Source: Phytoseiulus persimilis
Lineage: Eukaryota; Arthropoda; Arachnida; Mesostigmata; Phytoseiidae
Length of the DNA: 64,000 bases
Direction of reading: 5' to 3'
Assembly (NCBI GenBank): GCA_037576195.1
Contig: CM075101.1
Location: 53,816,001-53,880,000 of the forward strand
The notes below the pieces were generated by a model that had not been told where the DNA came from, ran no database searches, and saw nothing but the letters and a program-made list of their open reading frames with translations. The translations under genes and the position numbers were made by a program. Positions 10,769 to 25,340 of the stretch are shown here, piece by piece. Within the stretch, counting starts at the first letter, position 1. The number at the start of each line of letters is the position of its first letter.

Positions 10769-11893
10769 TACCGACTGCCGGCGTCCGCTCGTCTCTGATT
10801 GGGTGTGAGTGATTCCCAAACGAAAGCCAGCCTCCGATTCCGATCCTACTAGCCCAGAATCAGGGATTTTCGGATTCGAAGCCGTGACCGAGATTTCGTG
10901 CCCTCACCTGGACTCGTGGACTCGGACTTGTGGATTTCTGCGACCCCTGACCGGGACCTGAGACGACGAAAGCTCTGCCAGATCTGGTTTCCGCCAGCAG
11001 AACCCTCAAACTAGATCGGGAAACCGAAACGAATTGCAACACAGCGGAACGTGCATGGTTGCAGTCTTCCCGACAATCATGCGAGCAATGGCGAGATCCC
11101 CTTTTTTGACCCTCCATAAGCGTTGATGGCAGATTGGAGTTGGCTCCAGTTTCTAAAAAAAATCGCCGCTGCAAGGAAATGTTCGCTCGTCATCAGAAAC
11201 TGGACCTCGTTGACGGCAAGTGAGCAGCAGGGAGCCGTGACGGAGGAATCCGCGCCAAGGGCGATTCGCGAGCACCTCGAGCGCTCCGAATGCTCACATG
11301 TTCCCATGAGGATTTGTAACGCCCTTGTCGAAGAGCGATTCCGATAGCTCGGTAATCTCATACACGTCGCAGTTAAGAGCTTCCTCGAGCTGCCCATCCT
11401 CCGTGGTGTGGGCGCGAATTTCGAAACTGATTCGGTTGCAGCTGAGCACTTGTGCTCCCCTCACTTAGTTATGATCCATGAACGCAGCCAATCACCGGAC
11501 TCGGACCGATATCGGCGATTTGTGTCGAAATCACCGTGGAAAATCTGGGTCGTTGGAAGAAATTCATAGGTCTGATCGGGTGAACAAACAGTTCATTCAC
11601 ATGTGTTGTCCTATACATGACGTCGTCCACTTATCTTCTCTTTATTTACAATTGAGTCCGGAAATCGTCGGTGAGCAGAATACGAACGTGATGAAAAGCC
11701 CGCATCATAGGACCAGCCCATTCCGACGAGCCTTGGGGTTCGAGACGCGCTCCGGCAGAGTCCCAATGATGGGAACCATGGAATATTCGTTGATTATGCG
11801 GATTCTCATTCGGATTCGGGCAATACTTGACGGCTCGAGGATTCCGATTCTCTGAGAGCTCAGATGCTCCAAACAAGATCCAGGCCAACAGCA
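10769..11893. other. Intergenic region downstream of KAT8
   Basis: Short overlapping open frames on both strands only; none recognised. The last few hundred bases before 11894 would carry the KAT8 3' UTR on the minus strand. Confidence 0.3.
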
Positions 11894-13964
<2,071 letters not shown>

Positions 13965-14165
13965 TTCGTCACGAACTCTCAGAATCCCGCGATTCGCGCT
14001 CAGATCGAACCCCTGCTACTTGACGCGGAGGAGGAAAGGCGCCATCGCTGCTTATGCCCTCGCCACGTACAGAAAGGGAAGTTGGTCTATGTTTGGGTTC
14101 TTGTGCACCGATTCAAACACACCGCAAACAAGAGCTCGCGGGCAGCAAATGCGAAATTGGTGGCG
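13965..14165. promoter_or_regulatory. Short divergent (bidirectional) promoter, KAT8 / CDAN1
   Basis: Only 201 bases separate the KAT8 start codon (minus, 13964) from the Codanin-1 start codon (plus, 14166), so both 5' UTRs and promoters must share this interval. No TATA box is evident. Assignment as a promoter is inferred from position alone. Confidence 0.6.
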
Positions 14166-17100
14166 ATGTCTGTTCAGCTACTCGAGCATTTCAAGAATGG
14201 AGACGCAAGTGTTGAAGAAATTCTACTCTTTTTGCGTAATAACGACAGCTCGGAGCTCCGTGCAAAATTCAGTGTGGCTGAGATCCCGACGACGGAATTT
14301 GTGGGCGAATTCTTATCTTTTCTGAGACAACAAAGTCGAACTGCGCTTGAGAGTGCACCGAACTCCGAAACATCTGTTCCTCAGACAGCGGTGAGTTCCT
14401 GCGGATCGAATTCTGCTCTACGAGGAAATCTTGGCGGGCATGTGGAGGAAGAAAGTCGAGGACTCGTGTGCAGTGAAGTTCTCTAGTTCGAACTGCTCAC
14501 CAACATAGTTATGGCAATAGAGTTGTGGGGTCGCGGCAGTTGATGCAGCTTCTGTGAGCCGCCAGTCCCGGGTGTTTCCTCGAAAAATCTTCAGCTTCCG
14601 AAACTGTTGCAGCCTCAGCAGGACCCGGCGTCGACGCCGGACCGTTCATCCAAGAACGCTAACTATGGCAGACAAAATCGAGCCAACTCGAACAAGATTT
14701 TACCTGCAGAGCTCACGAGCCAATCATCTAAAAATACCTTCGCGGTGACCAACGATGATTTTCCTCCGCTGGGGGAGGCCGTTACGCCGGTTAAGCGTGA
14801 GTTTCTGAGGTTGGCATGGAAAAATACAGCTTCGCAGGTGGAAAACGCGGGATATCTGTTTTGATGCACCCGGGGTCGAAATAGGGACCAACAATGTCTC
14901 TTGGTTCCATCAGATCGCTGAATGAGATGCGATATCGCTCATGTCTTTCCAGAACAGCATACCAGATCTAGAGGCGTCCCTCTGCAGTCAACCCCAGTCG
15001 CACCGAGAGGGAACCTTGAAGTGGCAGATGCACCGCTCGTTTTGGAAGGTATTTTCAACCGATCGCTTCCTAAAAGTGAAAAATCTGGACGGAAGAGAGC
15101 CTCTCTGACTTCATTCGTGACGCAAGCTCAACAAAAGTACCAGACCACTCAGCGATCGGAGAGTCCGAAGAAGAGAATTGCGCCCATACCGGTGAAAAGA
15201 TGGCAACAGACATCAGAAGCGGATTTCGTTTCTGCTCCGGCAAGTATCCAGCTCAATAATGTATGATTCGACTGATCTCAAAAGTGGACTTGCTGGCCGC
15301 CGTATCGACTCCAGTTAATAGTGAATGTTCTAATTCCTGAACCCTAATTCCAGGTGAGCCATTCCCCGAAAGAAGCCACGAAGCAACAGAGAGAAGTGGT
15401 GCGCAGCATGAACCAAGAGACGAGTGCGACCCATACGGAAGACCTCGATATTCCGCGAATCCGCGACGTTACACAAAAAGAAGCATTGGACCGGATCTCC
15501 CTGCTCTACGCTCGCTGCATCACTTGCAATTTGGTTCCGAACGTCTTCGCGGAGCTGTCTTTCATTTTGCAGCTGCTCGTTATCAAAATCAAGAAGCAAG
15601 CCTCTCGCCCGGATCTTCTACTCGGTACCGCGAGCAACTGCGGATATTTCTCCGCCCAAACTCTATCCAGCTGCAGCGATGTACTCGGTCTCCTGGAACC
15701 GTCGAGCTTGACGTTGATGAAGAACATTCCTCATGTGAAAGACATGTGCACACGTCTTCACGACACCTTGTCCGATATTTGTAGCCAGGAACGGAGCTTC
15801 TCGCTATTGCGGAGCAGCTTCCTCCAAGGAGTTTCGTTCGACGCGAGTGTGGACAGCTCAGAGAACTTCCCGAATGCCAAACTCTTCGGAGCGTTCCGAA
15901 GACAGCGAGACGCTTTCTACGACCTGCTCAAGGAGTGGCAACAGGTAATGATCATGCGGTCATAGGCTGCCGACCTCAATCATTCATTCCCACTCTGGCC
16001 TTGGGAATCCTATCCACCGAGCTCACCTTTCTCACACTCGCTCCTGTTTCCAAACTTTCCAGGTCACTTTCAGCCATCACAACAGGGAAATCGGTCTCAA
16101 TTCGAGAGTCGCATCGATTTTCGATCTGTCGATGGACCCCTGCAATTTGCTCCATCTTGCGAAGCTGTTCGTCCTCCAAATGGTTTCAACGTGTTGCGGT
16201 TGCTTGGAAACCGACGAATTGGGCAACACCTCGGAGAGTTCTCTCCGGGACTTGAGAAACCGAAGTCCGGAGAAGTTCTCGAAGCTACGAGGCCGCTTGG
16301 AAAAACCCGGCGCATCGACTGCCGTGTCGACAAGACATCAATTCACGGGACAACAGGCTTTCTTCTACAACTTCATCTTGGTGGCCAATAGAGCCCAGTT
16401 TCATGAACATCTGAAGAATGTTCTCGTGACCCACCTCATCGAAGAGGACAGGTTCGACATCTCTCCCGAAGACGCCGATACAAGCATCGACAGTCAGATC
16501 AGAGAAGAGCTCTACACATCCCTCTATCGACTGCGTCTCTACGGAGCCTTCCTGGGCCTGCTGGATTTTTTGCCGTACACCTCATCCGCCGAAACGAATC
16601 CGCAAGTTATTGATTCGCAGCGTACGGCTCGAGAGAACGTTCTCCCGCGGATCGACGTCGAGCGCTGTTTGCGCGACTCCCTCGAACAGAAACGCTTGCT
16701 TCCAACTTTATCATGGGTTTCCACTTACTTTTCCATGGCGGACACCGCTGTTGCAGGGCTCCCGGCCTACGAGAGCAGCCTGAAGCTGTTGAACTCGATA
16801 TTCCTGTCCAGCGTATCGAATCGACCTTTCTACTTACTCAACAGATTGCTAATCGGTTGGATCTTCCAAAATCTCCAAATTTCCATCAGTTTCAACTCGA
16901 TGAAAGTGCCAGTGGAAGCACAACCCGAAATCGAAGCATTCGTTGACGTTCAGCTGATTCATATGCTGTGTCCTTTCCTGGCGAACTTGAAACTCATCCT
17001 CGCGGAGTACTACTGTCTGCCGTCGATCGAGGCGAGGAAAATAGCCCCTGTTACTGCACCCGATGCAACATTCGAACCCTCTGGCATGATCGCGAAGCTA

Positions 17101-17991
17101 GAAGACGCATTCTTCTTCGCGCACCCCGCATCAGTGAAGAAAACCATCACTTTCGTGATCGAACGTGTTCCTGCGAACGTTGTGAAATCGATGAAGCCCG
17201 TCTTGGTGGAACAGTTCCGTGAAGAAGTGAGGAGAGAGATTGAGGACCTGAAGCGGAGCGGTGAAGAGCTCACCCCTCAGCTCAGTGATACGCTTTCTTT
17301 CAATTTGTGTCCCAGGTTTCAACTGAAAGCCGAAAATGTGATCATGCCCGCCTGCGACGAGCAAGCAGGCAAACTTCTCGAGGAACTTCTCAGACCTGAC
17401 TGCACCAAAGAAGGAATCCTCGTCGCGAAGAAGATCAGCGCCAGGCAGTATCACGTGCGAGTTCTTCAATGGATACGATGCCACATTTCGAAGGACTATA
17501 TCGACAAGGAGCTCAAAGATATCTCGAAGTCTGTCGATCATAAGCCTCAAGCCGTTGGGGATTGTTTCGAAGAACGGTCCCTCGAAAACCATCGCACCAG
17601 CGATTCCGTCAATTACATTATAGATTCGCTAGAGGAACTCCTCCGTAGGGCTTTGGCCGATGAGATACCTACATGGCCAGAGTGTTTGGACAAAACTAAA
17701 CGCACAATGCGGAACCGGAAGGAATGGAAGCCAGCCCCATGGGCCGCTGTTTGTCACATGCTCGTCGATCTCGGCTCAGTGTCCATTGCTAGGTACGTCA
17801 ACTTGGAAATCGTGGAGGCCGTCATCCGGATTCTCGACGAGGCGAACTACGTCGGCAACCACCACGTAGTCGACTCACCGAGGAACCGATACATAATCGA
17901 CAGATTCTGTCACAAAAACCGTGTTGAAGCGAAACTGCTACTCTCAGAGTACCAGAAGAGGCTCGATGTTTTAGAAAACAGTGTGCGTTAA
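14166..17991 (+). CDS. CDAN1: Codanin-1
   Basis: Exons 14166-14390, 14595-14796, 14953-15260, 15354-15944 and 16063-17991 (1084 residues; human about 1227). Phases agree at every junction, including C|AA at the second intron. Codanin-1 holds histone chaperone ASF1 in the cytoplasm and partners CDIN1; human mutations cause congenital dyserythropoietic anaemia I. Matching blocks: an N-terminal helix ending FVGEFLSFLRQQSR (human ..FVPFLLNFLREQS), a disordered basic region with NDDFPPLGEAVTPVKR (human LEEFPPVGS), LLYARCITCNLVPNVFAEL (human LVYSSCIAENLVPNLFLEL), FRRQRDAFYDLLKEWQ, FTGQQAFFYNFILVANRAQFHEHL, LYGAFLGLLDFLPY and LLNRLLIGWIFQNL. The start ATG at 14166 precedes the conserved N-terminal helix. 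The last exon alone holds about 640 codons. Confidence 0.93.
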
Positions 17992-19267
17992 CAAGAGTTG
18001 TTGTTAAATATGTACCTTTCCATTTATGCATGTTTCGACTTGATAAAGAAAAATCGTTAATTTATCGTGGCATCTCCTCGAATTGTTCTTCATTCGGCTG
18101 AGGGGTTCTCGAACACAGCTTAGTGCCAGCAGGCGATGCGTTCCGCAAGTTTCCGCCCCTCAGGAGCTGATCCTCCCGGCGCAGAGTTCGACGAATCATC
18201 TATAGGCCTGCTTTTCATAATCTTGAAAGCAATCAAGATCGATGATGAAGTCCAAGAGAACATTTCGTCGTCGCGCCGCAATGAGCTTTGGAATATCGCT
18301 TCATCCTCGTGGGTTTTCATGATTTTCAAGCCATATCTGTATTTCGCACATCACATCCGAGGCTGGAGAGTTGTGTAAATACACCGAACACTGCGCTGTG
18401 CTTCACTGCACGAAAACGACTTCTTATTTTCGTGTTGGTTCCACTCTTGTTGCGTCAGTTGAGTGGATATCTCTTCCAGTCAGTTTCTATGTTTTCTCCC
18501 AGGCATCCGTCGTGACTCTGAAAGGGGGTACCAGAGCACCCGCGGGCTGCATGGAGGATTTTTGGGGTGCACGGGAGATTCCCGATGGTCTTTGGGGAGG
18601 CGGCGTGCTGTGCCCGTCATCTTTCTTCAGGTTTCTGTCCAAACCTAGAATAAGACGACGTAAAACTCGAAGGAAACTCCTCGGAATCGCCGATATCACG
18701 CGAAGAGCTTCCTCATTTGATGATGGGGAGCGCCGCTGGACCTAATCGTCGATATCTGGACCTTATCGCTCCTGGATTGAAAGGTCTTCTGCGTCAATGG
18801 TCTACACAGCTCAATTCCTCGCGCTTCTAATCGGAAAGGTCTCTACCCTGCATTTGAGACGCCTCTGAATCTGTCGAGTTGGTAAAAAAAAGGGACTCCT
18901 GAGCTCCGGAAGAATGAAAAAGATAACGATGAAATCTTCCACTGGGTCGTTCACAGATATAGAGTCGGGGCTTCAAGCTGTCTTCTCGATTCCCGGCGGC
19001 GGAATCTACCGTTTAGTCTCCATTTCCCTCGAGAATGTTTACTACCAAACCTCACCATGTATTCGGTGGAGAATATAGGCCCAAGACCCACCGATAGAAT
19101 GAAGCCCAGAACAGCTCTTGATGTTGACGAAATTCGGCGGCCTCCGAAATTTGAAATTCCTGACGGCCGGTCAGAAGACGCACCGAGTAATTCCGCTAAT
19201 CGAGTAATCGAGTAATTCTTTCCGAGTAATTTCAGCGGATCCTACGTCCAACGAACTTGCTAATTCA
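17992..19267. other. Intergenic region
   Basis: A minus-strand open frame at 18329-18120 (FKIMKSRPIDDSSNSAPGGS...KLAERIACWH) is the only coding-like piece. It could be the last exon of a gene I cannot recognise, convergent with Codanin-1. G-rich sequence lies at about 18520-18605. The 5' end of the hAT pseudogene that follows could not be located here. Confidence 0.3.
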
Positions 19268-20939
19268 ATGATGAGTGCCGCGGAAAAGAAAGTACGTCAG
19301 CACAACACTGATCATCTGGGGTTCGGCTTCGTTGCAGCAGAGCAAGATGAACGCCTTCCATTTCGCCTGCTTTGCGAGCGGACTTTGTGCAACGACTCAA
19401 TGAAGCCGAGCCGACTACTAGTGCAGTTGAAGGGAAAACACCCCATCCAAGCTTCGAAAGATTTGGACCTCTTCGAAGGTTTGAAAAAGGAATTCTTCAG
19501 CCGCAAGGAGGTGCCGAGTTGGTTTGCCGTCCGAACGCAGCAAATCAGCCGAAATTTGCAAGCCAGCTATGGAATATCCCTCCTCATTGCGAAGTGCGGC
19601 AAGAATCACACCATCAAGCCGGAAATATCCTCCTTCCTGAGGAACGTTTCGACAACGGGCGATGAGGCTACGCAATTGATGCCACTCAGCAACGACACGT
19701 CGAGGAGAAGAGTTGATGACATGAACAACGACGTTGAAGAACAGCTCGTGGAAAAGCTGAGGAACACTGAATCCTCGCTTCAGTTAGACGAGTCAACAGT
19801 TCGTGACTCCGAAGCCCTCCTCTGATCGTACGTGCGATACTTCGAAAAAGGAGACTTGAGGCAGGAAATGCTCTTCTGCGAATCATTTAAGACTTCTGCA
19901 ACAGCTACCGACATCTACAAAACCTTGAAGACGTATTTTGAGCAACACGAAATCCCAATGGAGAGCATAATATCCTGTGTTGAAGACGGTGCTCCTTTCA
20001 TGATGGGCAAAAACAACGGGTCCTTGAAACTTTCAAAAAATGCGAATCCGCGCATGATCACCGTGCTTTGTGTCATTCATCGAGAGAACTTGGTCTCGAA
20101 GAAATTATCTCCCAAACTGTACCATGTTCTTCTTGCTGCCATTAGGTTTATCAATTCCATCAAGTGGAATGCGAAGCAAGAACGCTCATTGAAACAGTTC
20201 TGCGTTGACTCCGATTCGCAGTATGCTCGACTGTTGCTGCACACAGAGGTCCGTTGGTTGTCGAGAGGCAACTCTCTGAAACGTTTCATGGAATTATTCG
20301 ACGTCATGAATGAGTTCCAGGGTGAGACAGACGATTCGCGGATTCTACACTCCACTGACGGCAAAGCTTGCATCAGCTCTATGGCCGACATCTTTGAGAA
20401 ACTGAGCTTACTGATGCGAAAACAAAGATCCTCAGCTTTGTGAACCTCATTAAGGTATTCGTCAAGGACATGGCGAGCTGAAGTTTAAATCATTTCAAAT
20501 GGCTGAAAACCTGCAAAGTTAACGATAGCGTCAAAGAAGTGCTTGTTTGCAATCTCGCTTCAATGCGACGTGAACTCGAAGATAGGTTAGCCGGACTCAA
20601 GGAAATGCGGATCTCTCGTGGACGACACTGCTTTTCTTGGTGGATCTCTGCGGTGTCGAATCGAGCTTTCAGGGGGAGATCGCCCAATTTCGAGCAGATG
20701 ACGCCGTGAAACCACTTTCCAGAAAGTTGGGTGTCCTCATGTTGCTCAACGAGGAGCTCTCGAAGGAGTATCCAGATTCAAGAGCTCTCCCACGACGAAT
20801 GGCTACCCATTTTGCCTCGTCGTACCTGGTGGAAGCTGGTTTTAGCGCCGTCAGCGATCCCCTTACAAAGAAGAGGAATCGATTAGGAATTTGCACCCGA
20901 GGCACAACTCGATATTCAATAAATAACAATCATCGGTAG
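19268..20939 (+). pseudogene. hAT transposase pseudogene (ZBED5/SCAND3-like)
   Basis: The frame from 19268 reads like a hAT transposase of the ZBED5/SCAND3 group: a BED-like remnant (HNTDHLGFGFVAAEQDERLP...NDSMKPSRLL...KGKHP), ASYGISLLIAKCGKNHTIKP, PLSNDTSRRRVDDM, the catalytic-region SLQLDEST, then a TGA stop at 19823-19825 with the same frame continuing as SYVRYFEKGDLRQEMLFC. SIISCVEDGAPFMMGKNNG, VIHRENLVSKKL and EVRWLSRGNSLKRF follow. It is frameshifted near 20440 and resumes at 20637 with the hAT dimerisation end (ASSYLVEAGFSAVSDPLTKKRN). One stop and at least one frameshift mean it cannot make an intact protein. Confidence 0.85.
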
Positions 20940-21043
20940 TCGAATTGCCTGTGCTCTCATTGGAAACTCGTTGCGGGATGCGGGGGAATAGGGGGGGGGA
21001 TGATGCTCTTCCTCCCGTTCGTTTGGGGGTGCACGGCGAAGGA

Positions 21044-21068
21044 AAGGTTGAGAATCACTGCTCTAGAG
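21044..21068. repeat. Probable 3' terminal inverted repeat and target duplication of the hAT copy
   Basis: AGGTTGAGAATCACTG is the reverse complement of the CAGTG(A/G)TTCTCAACCT end typical of this hAT group. It is followed at once by CTCTAGAG, fitting the NTCTAGAN 8-base target preference. The matching 5' end was not found upstream, so it may be lost or altered. Confidence 0.5.
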
Positions 21069-21439
21069 CGTGAGGATTTGGCGGAAGACTAATCTGGAGT
21101 CGAGTAACTTGGATAGGACGGAATAATAGAACAGAATGGGGGTGTTGCGTGGCACTACATCGGGTGACACGAACGGAGACCGAATGGAGAGGAAGGGGGG
21201 AAGAGGTTCCAGGTGAGCATCATCCATGGAACTATCGATAGAATGGGCCAAGGTCGGCGACCTTGCGTCGCAAGGACGAGAATCCAGGAGAATAGGACGG
21301 GGGGCTTCGTCACCGATGAGATGAACAGCACGCTTTCGTGAAGAATCGAGGAGGGATAGGGATGAAGGAGCGTCGCTTCCCAGACACGCAAGGAGCTTTT
21401 GGAGAAGCACGGATTCGGGTTTCATAGAGCAATAGAGCA

Positions 21440-22470
21440 ATTGAGAGGGGAAAAACAGCGCTTTGCTAGGGAAGCAGCCTAGCTACTCAGAGCTCGACCA
21501 AGCTCTGGTGCGAGGTGATTGTGTCAAGGACATTTGGAAAAAAGGACACGCCCGATATTGAGGCAGCTGACTAAGGAGGCAGCGTGTTGTTGTCGAAAGA
21601 AATGTTGGGAGTTGTTGAACGGGTTTTCTTCGAGAAAAGAGTGGGAAGTGTCTTCGGTTTCGAAGTGGACCGAATTGGTTGAGCCCCGGTTCAGAATTGT
21701 TTGGAGATCCCAGTTGAGGGATTCAAGCTTGGAACTTTGAGAGGAGTTTCTTCGGGCGGGTTGGGGTACTTTCCCGGACATCAGCCAACGTAGAGCTCAG
21801 TATCGTCCGCAAAGCTATAGATAGGATTCGAGGAAGAGACGAGAAGATAATTATTGTGCATCAGAATCGGCCGTCACCTTCATGATGCAGTGACTGGAAA
21901 AACTTGAAACCGAGTTACAGATCCTCGGCTGGAGCTCGAAGGAGTTGAGCTTCCCGAGGAGAGCGGAATGTCGAACTCCATCAGATGGCTCGAGAATAAC
22001 AACAACAGGTAGGCTGTATAAAGCAAAAGATCATCATTGGAGCGACTCCTTCGGAAGCCATACTGAGAATCACCAATTAGGAGGATTGTTTGAGATGGGA
22101 GAGAAGCTGACCATTGATGCCTGTTTTCATCACCTCGGGTAGAATGGAGACCAGTGAAATGGGACGATAATCAGGGGGGCAGGTTTTTGCCACCCTTCTT
22201 GCGGATAGGTTGGACGGAAGCAGCCTTCCGGTAATCTGTGAGCATGCCGGGATTGCAAGCGAGACAGAATGCCTGGAGCTCGTAGAGTGAATGCCGTCTA
22301 TTCCTGTATGAATGACAGAAATGGATTGTGCCGCATGATATTCTCATTGGATGACTCCGAGCCGACACCTGTTGAATCGATGACTGAATACTGAGTTCGA
22401 GTGGTGCGGTTAGTCGAGATACCCCGAAAGCCTGTGATGATGTGCTTGAGCTCTTCATCGACCGCTTTGA
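21440..22470 (-). pseudogene. Non-LTR retrotransposon reverse-transcriptase relic
   Basis: The minus strand carries the RT landmarks in order: ...AASVQPIRKKGGKN (about 22210-22170), a frameshift, PDYRPISLVSILPEVMK (about 22178-22130), DSQYGFRRSRSNDDLLLYTA (about 22071-22012) and the catalytic YSFADDTELY (21819-21790). These are LINE-type (Jockey/CR1/R1-like) RT blocks. Frameshifts and stops lie between them, so the copy is dead. Its 5' ORF, 3' end and target duplications were not resolved. Confidence 0.75.
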
Positions 22471-25340
22471 GCATCACGTTTCAGGGGTTCTTGAACGCTG
22501 GACCGGTGATTTCCTGCTGAGGGGGTTTCGAACTGTCCGCTGTTCGGAGACTTTCACTCGAATCGATTTCCTTTGGGATTGGGCCCTCCGCAATATTTTG
22601 TGGCTCAGTTAGGACCAACAGTCACACCGTCTGACTGAGCTTTCGAGGTCGAAAACGAAAGGTTCACTCCGTGGGACCGAAGGTTTTCTCCAGGATCACG
22701 ACGATGTCATCGTACTCTCTCGATCCCTGACTGCTGACGACGAAAGACTTTGAAGTACGGCATACTCCTTTGGTCCCAGTGCTTCTAGCTTTTCCGAGTT
22801 GTACTCGTAGGTTCTCTAACGGTGTAGAGTTTTCGATAATCGTCTCCTTCTGGATGAACCAGTTTTTCGCTGACAAGTCTTCATCCCGCTCATATAAGAA
22901 CGAGCCGAGAAACTAAGCGTTTCTCGTGGCTGAGGATTCCATGGATGCTACGTTCCCTCCTTCACGTGGTTCTGTTTACACAGCTTAGGAGTTCGATAGC
23001 GCTGGCGACACTCTCGAGGATCTGTGAAATACTCTGCCCTTCTCTGCCCCATGATTCTGTCCGAAGTAGTCGACTGTGCAAATGCTGTGCGATGGGGAAC
23101 GACATTGACGAAACGGGTCGAAGGAGAATCAAATAGAGAGGGAATGAGGAGAAATGGTTTGAAGTGGACATCGCTCTATATGAGCCTTAGCGGAACTTCG
23201 TTATAGTCCGCTTTGGAGAACGACATTCCATGCTTCAGACTCTCCTTAGTTTGTTATCCCCCCTGGAATATGGAATGAAGCTCTGGTTTCCAGACGACGC
23301 GACGACACGCTGAGAGGCTCTTGAGTCAGTCACATCCGACATCCGAAAATCGTCGGTATTTCAAAGTTTGAGCTCAACAGCGCCAAGTGGGGGAAATTCG
23401 CACTCTCTGATGCCCTGTCCGTGCGAAAGGAGACCTTCCAGAGTGTTTGTCGGCTGCTCGGCGGAGCCCTCCTTGGAGCACTTCCGAAAGCTCGGTCCGT
23501 GGAAGGTATCCTGACGAGGAATTTGGCTTCGCTCAATTCGTGAGGTTCGAAACCGCTCACGATGGAAGCTCATCCGGATTCGATCCGCCTCATCTGTCTT
23601 CCGGCCCCCCGCGTTGTCTACGTGCTCCGAAACCTTGGTCTTGGACCTTGATCGAACCAGCACCGAATCGTTAATTCTCCCGAATCCTACGCGTTCCGCT
23701 CCGCTGCAATCCCCAACGTTTTCGAGCCGTCCGGTTCGTCGAGAAACTCAGCGCTCCGTCCGAACGGCCTCATGCTCACTCCGGGGAGGGCTGGTAGATG
23801 CTCAGTGTGGGAGCACTCGCTCTGTCCTATAGGTCTCGCGCGGCACCCACAGCGGGAGCTGCGGCAAACCTGGCAAAGTCTGTCGACTTGACCAAGATTT
23901 GTGAGCTCGGAGCCCGCTCCACCGCTCGACCCATCACCATCGAGACCTTAGGAGTGCTTGGCTGTTCCTCGGAGCCATTTATCCGGGATTCAGGGAAACG
24001 AGTTCGGGTTGTGTCTGGGGACAAGAGGATGGGGAAGTTCCTGCTGCAGGGAATCTCGGCCGGGGTGCAATAGTGCGGCAGTCAGCGGTTCGCTAACGGC
24101 CGCGGAGCTCCTCGCCGGAATCGACCGAGCCGTTTTCTGTTGGCCATACGAACACAGTCGATCTCATCGTATTGCTGAATGGAAGTAGTTCAGGTGTTAC
24201 TTACCGTTCGCGGGAACGAGTCTGACCCGAGTCCCTCAGAGGTTCTCTATCATGTTCAAATCAGGACTTTCGAGGTTAGTCCAGAAGTTCGATTCTTGCG
24301 GCTCTGGACTTGATAACCGTCGCTATGGGCCCGGAACCGTGTCGTTGATCGCCTCCAGCCACTCGGATGAGCGCATGGAGTCCACTCGGGATCGTTATTT
24401 TACAAGTATCGATAATTTCGAGTTCTTGCCAAATATCGCAGATTTCCGCGTCCGAGCCCCCTATCCGTCCCCTCGAATTATTTGTATCCCACTGACGTGT
24501 GTTCCGCGTGATGACATGTCCGAGTCGAGGTAGAGTTCGTCTCCATTCGTATCTGAGAGGAATTCACGAAAATCCCGTGACGATGTTACCGTGATGCGGA
24601 CCGTACATCGGTCTCTCATCAGAACTTTTTTCGGTTTCAATAAGCTCGTCAATGATTGCGGCTATGATCGGAACCGCTGGTTACATCTCGTTCGAATTCA
24701 CATGTATTATCTTATCGCGAACGATTGAAGCTCGGAGGATGCTTTCAGAAACGTCTACGTTTCGAATATACCAGAGGTTTCTTCGTACTTATAGAGCCCG
24801 AAGGATTATCTCAAGCCGTTTGGGAACCATAGGTTGCTCGTCGATCTAGAGGAAATGATCATAGATTCGGTCAACGTATATTACAACGAGTCATGATTTA
24901 TTGGATACAACATTCTCATGTCATGTAACACAGATACAATTGTAACTAGTGAGGAACGGCCTGTCACACTATTAAACCGAGATGGAGCACTCCGCTAGCT
25001 GAAGTTTTGAGCGCATCATTTTGACTCCTTCTCGTTATTGGAATCAACCACGCGGGTCGACCGCTTAAGCACTGAAGACAATCGTTTCCTCGTATGGGAG
25101 GAATATGATTATGGCGGTTGTTCGTCGAAAGTTGTCACGAACTCACAGATATCTCCGTAGAATGAGAATCTAGTGCACGCTTACCAAGTTGTGACAATCT
25201 CCACAACCGTTCACTACCCAACTGACAAGTTCCTCGTGAAGAGATACCACCGCTCATGATCACGATTTGCTACAACTTATGGCTGCAGCTGGATGCTTCC
25301 AGCTTCATGGACTTCTCAAAGACATGAATGTGAAATTTCG
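22471..25340. other. Gene-poor interval
   Basis: Contains only doubtful coding patches: minus 22876-22664 (ENLRVQLGKARSTGTKG...), minus 23560-23330 (HELSEAKFLVRIPSTDRAF...) and minus 24652-24461 (FREFLSDTNGDELYLDSDM). None matches a family I know. AT-richer sequence at about 24850-25260 probably includes the 3' UTR of the minus-strand gene that follows, with a TTTATT (AATAAA on minus) near 24895. Confidence 0.3.
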
